Positions 8,201 to 11,208 of a DNA stretch of 11,208 bases are shown here, one piece after another. The stretch spans positions 1 through 11,208 of the forward strand of contig MU634596.1 in the NCBI GenBank assembly GCA_026770595.1, given 5' to 3'. The notes below the pieces were generated by a model. That model was given only the letters and a program-made list of their open reading frames with translations, ran no database searches and was not told the origin of the DNA. A program made the position numbers and the translations under genes. Source of the DNA: Ochromonadaceae sp. CCMP2298. Lineage: Eukaryota > Sar > Synurophyceae > Ochromonadales > Ochromonadaceae. How positions within the stretch are numbered: the stretch's first letter is position 1; each line of letters opens with the position of its first letter.

Positions 8201-9973
8201 AAAAAGCGTCGGTTTAATAGGTGGGACATAGAAAGGGCGGTTTAATACCTGGTAACGTCTCTGAACAGCTGTGGATGGATAGTGGGTTAATGGGTTTAAT
8301 GCGTAGGTAGTGATTGGGTTTAGTTTTTAATTAATATAGGATCTTTTCGGGACAGAAGTCGATTTTCGGACCTGTATGTTGTACTCGCGAGAACAGGACT
8401 CGCAGTGTAGGATGGCGTTTGCCATTGGCTGGGTATAATAGGTAAGTGTCACATTATAAGGGAGGGATTAATAGGTAGGTGTCACATAGAGAGGGAGGGT
8501 TGAATAGGTCAGTGTCACATAAAGAGGGAGGGTTTAATAGGTAAGTGTCCCATAGAGTGGGGGGGTTTAATAGGTGGTATAAAGGGTTAAGGTGATGGTT
8601 GATGGGGTGATGTTTGAATAGTAGGGTATATATAGTTTAGTTGGGTATAGTTTGGTATTTTTTAGTATAGTATAGTATAGTATAGTATAGTATAGTAGAG
8701 GCGTGTGTGGCATAGAAATGGGGGGTTTAATAGGATACCTGGGACTCAGAAAACACCATCGCGTAGGGGTTGGAGGCCAGAAAATTTGCCATAAGAGTGG
8801 AGCCCACACGAGATTCGTGAAATACGAAGCCTGGAGTAAGCGAGGGGGGAGGTAAGAGAGAGCGGGATGCAGGGAGGGAGAAGGAGAGTGGGAGAGTGGG
8901 TGGGTGGTGGAGTGAGAGATAAGGTAGGCAGGTTAAGGCATGGTGATAGACACAGGAGCAAAGACAAAGGCGGTAAGGAAGTTATTGAGAGATTGCAGAG
9001 AGGCGTGGGGGTAGTTGTATTGAGAGAATTAAAACAGGCAAATCAGTCCAGGCAAATCAAAAGACATTCTTTTACCTGACGGTTCCACTACTCGATTGGA
9101 TTCTAATTGGGGGTTGTTTCGAATCTCGTCCACCTAGGGGATTGAGAGTGTGGGTTTAATAGGTCGTGTGGTGTAGATAAGGTAGGTTTAGTAGTTTGTG
9201 TGGTGTAGAGAGGGACGATTTAATATATTGTGTGGTGTAGAGAGGGAGGGTTTAATAGGTTGTGTGGTGTAGAGAGGGAAGGTTTAATAGGTTGTGTGGT
9301 GTAGAGAGGGAAGGTTTAATAGGTTGTGTGGTGTATAGAAGGTGAGTGTAATAGGTTGTGTGGTGTATAAAGGGTGGGTTTAATAGTTTATGTGGTGTAG
9401 AGAGGGTGGGTTGAATAGGATGTGTGGCATACGGGGGTGAGGGTGCGGGCCTACCTGCTGCCTCAGGTTCTCTCTCCGTCTGTTCCCTCCCTTACAGTCG
9501 CTATTTCCCACTAAATCTTTAAACATCGGGCTCAGATGCGGCGCCTGCGAGTACTTCTTGAAGTTCAACTTGCACAGCACGACGATCGGCGTGTTCGACA
9601 CGTCCAGCACGTCGATGGGAGACCAAAACTCCTTCTCGTAGGGGGGTACCGCAAGGTCTTCATCTATCCCATCTGTCCCATCTGCTTTCTCCGTGAAACG
9701 AGGCACCAGTTTGGCGATTTTCTGACTCAGTGTGAGCGTTGATGCGGTAGGAATTGAGAGGATGCTGTTGGTTGAGGGCCCGCCTGCCCCCTGGGGCGCT
9801 AGCACGAGCTGCAAAAGCAGGCCCATCACCATCAAGCAGCAGACGAAGAAGCACAAAACCAGGGAGCTGCCCATGCTGGACTTCGGCCGTGCATGGTGCC
9901 GGGAGGGAGTGCGCTTCATTGTGGGCATTTGCAGGAAGTGGAGCGGTTTAGGTGTCTGCGTCGATTCCTTCAT
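2250..9973 (-). CDS. Membrane-anchored sulfotransferase-like / JmjC (cupin_8) 2-oxoglutarate oxygenase fusion protein, 26 exons
   Basis: Conceptual splicing gives 857 residues without an internal stop. Residues 37-60 form one hydrophobic span after a basic N-terminus (RTPSRHHARPKSS), a type II signal-anchor pattern typical of Golgi enzymes. Residues 61-173 contain FWSPIDVLDV and CKLNF, of unknown role. Residues 193-455 look like a PAPS-dependent sulfotransferase: a 5'-phosphosulfate loop ESRVGSTL (198-205), then WVFLYREP with a following Ser (284-297) as the 3'-phosphate site. Residues 456-553 are a Gly/Ala-rich hinge. Residues 554-857 match JmjC/cupin_8: HFD (745-747) gives two Fe(II) ligands, HPSGRHS lies at 780-786, LTPGDFLYIPTYW precedes the third ligand His825, and NVQCNTRSG follows. 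The start at 9973 is one choice; in-frame Mets at 9928 and 9919 also precede the anchor. The Met at 10048 lies in a MITE and is unlikely. Substrate unknown. Confidence 0.9.
2428..2443 (-). other. 16-nt microexon (exon 25) carrying the distal iron-ligand His of the JmjC domain
   Basis: Exon 24 ends TGG-A before GTAAGT and exon 26 opens with C-CTC-AAT. Joined directly they hit a stop codon. TACACTACATCGTCAG between acceptor AAACCCAG and donor GTAATA restores frame. It supplies Ile-His-Tyr-Ile-Val-Ser, so the product reads YIPTYW-IHYIVS-LNIN, the expected JmjC/cupin_8 pattern, with His825 as third Fe(II) ligand. Seen in sequence: both splice sites and the exact phase fit. Inference: the exon is always included. 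Confidence 0.9.
2647..2790 (-). repeat. Intron 23: four canonical intron repeat units in tandem
   Basis: Four copies of TTTAATACACATTATAG-type units followed by TATAGGAGGGG-type spacers, about 29-31 bp apart (near 2659, 2688, 2719, 2748). The whole intron between exons 23 and 24 is made of them. The neighbouring introns 2338-2427, 2444-2585 and 2839-2979 hold degenerate versions. Confidence 0.9.
3034..3290 (-). repeat. Intron 21 acceptor-side part: canonical units followed by GGGACAGAGG-type purine repeats
   Basis: Three canonical units (near 3037, 3070, 3100) abut the exon 22 acceptor, which reads TATTAAACCCAG on the sense strand. They are followed by a G/A-rich stretch (3180-3285) with recurring GGGGACAGAGGG blocks. 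Confidence 0.85.
3294..3320 (-). pseudogene. Shorter decoy copy of the exon 21 donor region (copy 1)
   Basis: On the sense strand CCCCAATCAG is followed by GTATGA, resembling CCCCAACCAG followed by GTATGG at the real exon 21 end. Roughly 22 of 28 aligned bases match. With the copy at 3461 and the true site at 3644 it forms a series spaced 166 and 180 bp apart. Confidence 0.55.
3319..3463 (+). repeat. Inverted block of the intron repeat inside intron 21
   Basis: About four units read TGTGTATTAAAMCCT on the plus strand, the reverse of every other intronic copy in this gene. They can therefore pair with the canonical units at 3034-3130 in the same intron. The block lies between two degenerate copies of the exon 21 donor region. 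Confidence 0.8.
3461..3497 (-). pseudogene. Decoy copy of exon 21 3' end plus donor site (copy 2)
   Basis: The ungapped alignment with 3641-3677 keeps the donor GTATG and the in-frame reading RWIL-HxNQ. By my count 28 of the 34 exon bases are identical. Further upstream the copy has TGA where exon 21 has an Arg codon, and I see no acceptor for it, so it looks like a dead exon fragment left inside intron 21. Confidence 0.75.
3751..3951 (-). repeat. Intron 20: ATTTGCAGTATAAA variant of the intron repeat
   Basis: Three units with the variant centre ATTTGCAGTAT (near 3769, 3799, 3831) where most other introns have ACATTATAGTAT. This is an intron-specific subfamily. Confidence 0.75.
4059..4334 (-). 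other. Intron 19: A-rich, units eroded
   Basis: Rich in AATAATA and ATATAT runs with recurring GAATAGT-TTAGA segments. No clear canonical repeat unit remains. It lies between exons 19 and 20 and no gene is seen in it. Confidence 0.6.
4982..5278 (-). repeat. Intron 16: AATAGAAGGGGGTATAATCAC variant array
   Basis: At least seven tandem units with core AATAGAAGGGGGTATAATC, about 22-32 bp apart, the first near 4992. The unit is shorter than the canonical one and keeps the purine run and TAAT. It fills the intron between exons 16 and 17. Confidence 0.8.
5592..5732 (-). repeat. Intron 14: TTTAATGGGTNTGTGGTGTA variant
   Basis: Three to four units share the TGTGGTGTA centre with the array in intron 1, about 3.5 kb away, showing that a subfamily can occur in two distant introns. 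The sense-strand end reads TATTAAACCC just inside the exon 14 donor. Confidence 0.8.
5855..5942 (-). repeat. Gly/Ala-rich low-complexity hinge in exon 14
   Basis: A coding repeat for alternating Gly and Ala/Val/Thr (around residues 489-515), on minus a GGNGCNGG-type DNA repeat that includes a nine-G run (5868-5876 region). It lies between the sulfotransferase-like and JmjC domains and probably serves as a flexible linker. Length polymorphism is likely. Confidence 0.8.
6027..6571 (-). repeat. Introns 12 and 13: dense canonical intron repeat arrays (exon 13 at 6115-6203 between them)
   Basis: About eleven units of TTTAATACACATTATAG type with variants (TACATATTATAGTACAG, CATATTTCGGTACAG) and purine spacers AGAGGGGG. 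Units run from the donor (GTATTAAAC after exon 13) to the acceptor (TATTAAACCCCTTAG before exon 13). Across the gene I count at least 24 near-canonical units. Confidence 0.9.
6911..6958. repeat. CATACG hexanucleotide microsatellite in intron 10
   Basis: Five perfect CATACG units followed by CATACA units. It lies just downstream of exon 10's donor in the direction of transcription. Confidence 0.95.
7055..7299 (-). repeat. Intron 9: GGGTTATAGTGGGTT variant array
   Basis: Recurring TGGGTT / TAGTGGGTTA blocks between 7063 and 7170, then a TTTAAAGGGTTTAAAAGGG segment at 7255-7285. It is purine/T-rich on plus. No gene is seen. Confidence 0.7.
7363..7523 (-). repeat. Intron 8: five canonical intron repeat units
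   Basis: The clearest array: five units spaced about 27-33 bp with core TTTNATACACATTATAG and TATAGGAGGGG spacers. They span the whole intron from exon 8 to exon 9. Two more units lie in intron 6 (near 7819 and 7848). Confidence 0.95.
7629..7713 (-). repeat. Intron 7 tetranucleotide-rich segment
   Basis: ATAC, AAAT and GATA tetranucleotide runs (TACATACATA, GATAGATATATAGATAGATA) just inside the exon 7 donor. Simple sequence with no coding content. Confidence 0.75.
8249..8268 (-). other. 20-nt microexon (exon 5)
   Basis: CTGTTCAGAGACGTTACCAG encodes LFRDVT plus two bases of an Arg codon completed by exon 6 (RLMGRSPF). The acceptor is CCACAG and the donor is GTATTAAACC, which is itself part of the intron repeat unit. 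The phase fits on both sides. Confidence 0.8.
8429..8738 (-). repeat. Intron 3: TTTAATAGGTAAGTGTCACA variant array plus TATAG pentamers
   Basis: Four to five units of about 33 bp share the centre AGTGTCACAT (variants CAGTGTCACA, AAGTGTCCCA). A perfect TATAG pentanucleotide run of about seven copies follows at 8663-8698. The TATAG pentamer equals the tail of the canonical repeat unit. Confidence 0.85.
8831..9075 (-). other. Intron 2: purine-rich, no canonical units
   Basis: The plus strand is rich in GGGAGAGTGGG and later AGACAAAGG-type purine sequence. Apart from a pyrimidine-rich sense strand it lacks the repeat family. The open frames here are low-complexity. Confidence 0.6.
9138..9430 (-). 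repeat. Intron 1: nine-unit array of about 34 bp, TTTAATAGGTTGTGTGGTGT variant
   Basis: About nine tandem units with centre TTGTGTGGTGTAGAGAGGG. The middle three are nearly identical, suggesting recent homogenisation. There are no spacers of unique sequence, so this is a tandem repeat and not a CRISPR-like array. It fills the intron between exon 1 and exon 2. Confidence 0.92.
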
Positions 9974-10007
9974 CAAATTGGGGGATAGATAACCAGTCTC
10001 GTTTCTT

Positions 10008-10245
10008 GATAAGCGGCTGCACGGTCCGCCCCCAAAAGGTGGGAGCAAATGCTCCCACCTGAATTTTGGCGTTTCTCTCCGGTGCCTGCCCTCTGACTGC
10101 GCCTAAAAAGGTGAAACAAGGGGTCAAACGTTTCCCAAAACCCAAGTTTGGCAGCTGGTGGCACCTACTGGGATAAATTGCAAAAAGTGGGTTTTTGACC
10201 CAGGTGGGAGACGTTACCTGGGGGCGGATGTGCAGCCCGCTTATC
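10008..10245. mobile_element. MITE-like palindromic element with imperfect terminal inverted repeats
   Basis: The left end 10008-10033 begins GATAAGCGGCTGCAC and the reverse complement of 10220-10245 begins GATAAGCGGGCTGCAC. Both continue into CCGCCCCCA. The similarity extends inward with gaps to TCCCACCTG in both arms, giving arms of about 50-60 bp. Outside, CAAATTGG occurs next to both ends, but on the left it is separated from GATAAG by 26 bp. No clean target-site duplication was found and no transposase is encoded. Superfamily not assigned. Confidence 0.75.
10037..10060. repeat. Perfect 11-bp hairpin inside the left arm of the MITE-like element
   Basis: AGGTGGGAGCA (10037-10047) pairs with TGCTCCCACCT (10050-10060) across a 2-nt loop. 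The right arm has only a weaker CAGGT/ACCTG stem at the corresponding place. Confidence 0.9.
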
Positions 10246-10337
10246 CAATTTGTGGGTGCCTCACTAAAATCTCGAGCATCAGAATCCAAGAATCTCGAGC
10301 CTCTTCACAATCTTGAGCGAGTTGCACCGTTTGGAGC

Positions 10338-11094
10338 ATGCCGATCTTCGAAGTGGTCTGCTTTGCGGCTGTGGTCGGAAGCGTACACTATGCAAATGTC
10401 ACGGACGACAGCTCCCTCGCCATTGTGGTGGTCGTGGCTTACATCCTCTACGCTCTGTTTGGGAGCACGGTTCAGCAATACGCGGCAGACAATCTTATCA
10501 GCAACGCTTCTTGCTCAGTCCCGTCAAACATCGTGCACAATCAGCGTCGCTCCAACACCTACCCAGCCCGATTTGTAATTCGTGGTACCACTTCTGCCAC
10601 ACAGAGGAGCTGCAGCAGGGAAAGGTGATGGAGTTCCGAGCTCTCAACAAGGTCTTCGTACTGTGGCGCAACGACGAGGGTCTACCAGTGTGCCAGGACG
10701 CCTACTGCATCCACCTCGGAGCAAACCTCTCCGGGGGCAAGGTGGTGGATAACTGCCTCCAGTGCCCCTTCCATAAGTGGAAGTTCTCCTCCGACGGGAC
10801 AGTTGTCGAGGTGCCCTACCTGAAGAACCCCCAGATGTGCCAGACCGGCAAGAAGCTGAAAACATACCCCTGTCGGGACTACTGCGGGTTAGTATTGGTG
10901 TACTTCCACGCAGATGCGAAGGAGCCGGAGTTCGAGCCGCCCTCCTTTCTGGCGCGCAGCCTACAGGTGGAGGGCTGGACGGAGCACGTGAAGTGGGACG
11001 CGGGCTTCTACAATTTCAGCCCGGTGGATATGGTAGACCAGGCGGGAGACCATGCGCACTTCCAGACCCTACATGCGGACTTCATGATCCAATG
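10338..11094 (+). CDS. Rieske non-heme iron oxygenase, DAF-36/Neverland (sterol 7-desaturase)-like, N-terminal part
   Basis: The Met at 10338 opens a frame with a hydrophobic span (SLAIVVVVAYILYAL), a likely N-terminal membrane anchor. The Rieske domain is in another frame. Splicing 10338-10456 to 10567-11094, with a 110-nt GT-AG intron and acceptor CTACCCAG, restores frame and gives YAL-PICNSWYHF. The Rieske cluster ligands are C87-I-H89 and C106-P-F-H109, in YCIHLGANL and CPFHKWKF. Near the end DHAHFQTLH fits the D-x2-H-x4-H mononuclear iron site. The exon ends at AATG before GTGGGT; the rest of the oxygenase domain is beyond the window. The family uses O2 and electrons from a ferredoxin or reductase to desaturate or hydroxylate sterols. 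The substrate here is inferred from similarity only. The donor GTTTGG is weak, so a frameshift between the anchor and the Rieske domain is the alternative. Confidence 0.8.
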
Positions 11095-11208
11095 GTGGGT
11101 CCTCTCTACTCTCTCTCTCTACTCTCTATGGGAATCCGCCATCGTCTATCCCTCCCCCCTCTCCCCTCTCCCCTCCCGCCCCCCACTAACCTTATACTCT
11201 ACTACTCC
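11095..11208 (+). other. Start of the next Rieske-gene intron
   Basis: From GTGGGT at 11095 to the window edge the sequence is a nearly pure pyrimidine tract (CTCTCTCTACTCT, CCCTCCCCCC) with no continued domain match. This is the same sense-strand pyrimidine bias seen in the other introns. Confidence 0.7.

Larger units (their letters stand above)
2250..9973 (-). other. Exon map of the fusion gene
   Basis: Exons in transcript order, plus-strand coordinates: 9455-9973, 9076-9133, 8739-8830, 8372-8428, 8249-8268, 8009-8105, 7722-7797, 7524-7565, 7300-7362, 6972-7054, 6736-6847, 6572-6628, 6115-6203, 5733-6026, 5552-5591, 5279-5374, 4871-4981, 4598-4719, 4335-4400, 3952-4058, 3645-3750, 2980-3033, 2791-2838, 2586-2646, 2428-2443 and 2250-2337. 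They total 2574 nt, which is 858 codons including TAA. All introns are GT-AG. Donors are mostly GTA (GTATNN, GTAAAA, GTACNN), with GTGAGA/GTGAGG three times and GTCCGA once (after exon 4, the least certain donor). Exon 15 uses an AAG acceptor chosen because it preserves frame and the family-like SFSMLDISHNWNP segment. Exon 12's donor GTGAGG leaves a split Ser codon. Confidence 0.85.
9974..10337. promoter_or_regulatory. Divergent intergenic region shared by the fusion gene and the Rieske gene
   Basis: Only about 365 bp lie between the two predicted start codons, so both promoters and 5' UTRs should lie here or overlap. I see no convincing TATA box. Most of the space is a palindromic MITE-like element. 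To its right, ATCTCGAGC occurs twice (near 10269 and 10291). Confidence 0.45.

Noticed and set aside
9138-9430. CRISPR-like array
   Set aside because: The ~34-bp units are directly contiguous with no unique spacers, in an intron of a eukaryotic gene.
9948-10289. Minus-strand open frame of 113 codons starting upstream of the fusion gene
   Set aside because: It runs through the palindromic element and ends inside exon 1 in another frame. No protein features are seen, and the exon 1 frame with a membrane anchor and consistent splicing is far better supported.
10195-10578. Plus-strand open frame of 127 codons overlapping the Rieske start
   Set aside because: Begins in the MITE-like element, shows no domain and overlaps the frame with the hydrophobic anchor. 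It is a shadow frame.
10338-11094. Calling the Rieske gene a pseudogene because of the frame change
   Set aside because: A GT-AG intron of normal length restores the frame, and the downstream domain has all metal ligands intact over 176 codons.

Overview
The window is nuclear DNA of an intron-rich unicellular eukaryote, most likely an alga or other protist. The evidence is three protein-coding genes cut into short exons by GT-AG introns, introns that are pyrimidine-rich on the sense strand, no operon structure and a palindromic MITE-like element. I cannot name the lineage from sequence alone. The ends of both outer genes lie outside the window.

Layout. (1) 27-1252, plus strand: the last six exons of a DEAD-box RNA helicase, with motifs IV, V and VI and the stop codon. 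(2) 1253-2249: about 1 kb between two convergent genes. No gene is recognised there, but it holds several perfect hairpins and a strong G-quadruplex motif. (3) 2250-9973, minus strand: one gene of about 7.7 kb that I rebuilt exon by exon. It has 26 exons and 25 introns and encodes 857 codons plus a stop, with every phase consistent. The product has an N-terminal membrane anchor, a sulfotransferase-type P-loop domain, a Gly/Ala-rich hinge and a C-terminal JmjC/cupin_8-type 2-oxoglutarate oxygenase domain. One exon is only 16 nt and carries the third iron ligand. Another is 20 nt. (4) 9974-10337: a short divergent intergenic region, most of it filled by a palindromic element of about 240 bp (10008-10245). 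(5) 10338-11094, plus strand: the first part of a Rieske non-heme iron oxygenase resembling the DAF-36/Neverland sterol 7-desaturase type. It probably has a small intron at 10457-10566. Its next intron runs off the right edge.

The introns of the minus-strand gene are largely built from a repeat unit of about 28-34 bp (plus-strand core TTTAATACACATTATAG followed by TATAG and a purine run). The unit is nearly always in the same orientation relative to transcription, and its sequence variant changes from intron to intron. The outer two genes lack it. Within one intron (3034-3644) the orientation flips, and two degenerate copies of the preceding exon's 3' end, with donor site, are present.

The genes do not form an obvious pathway. 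The main biological interest is the membrane-anchored sulfotransferase-JmjC fusion enzyme and the unusual architecture of its introns.
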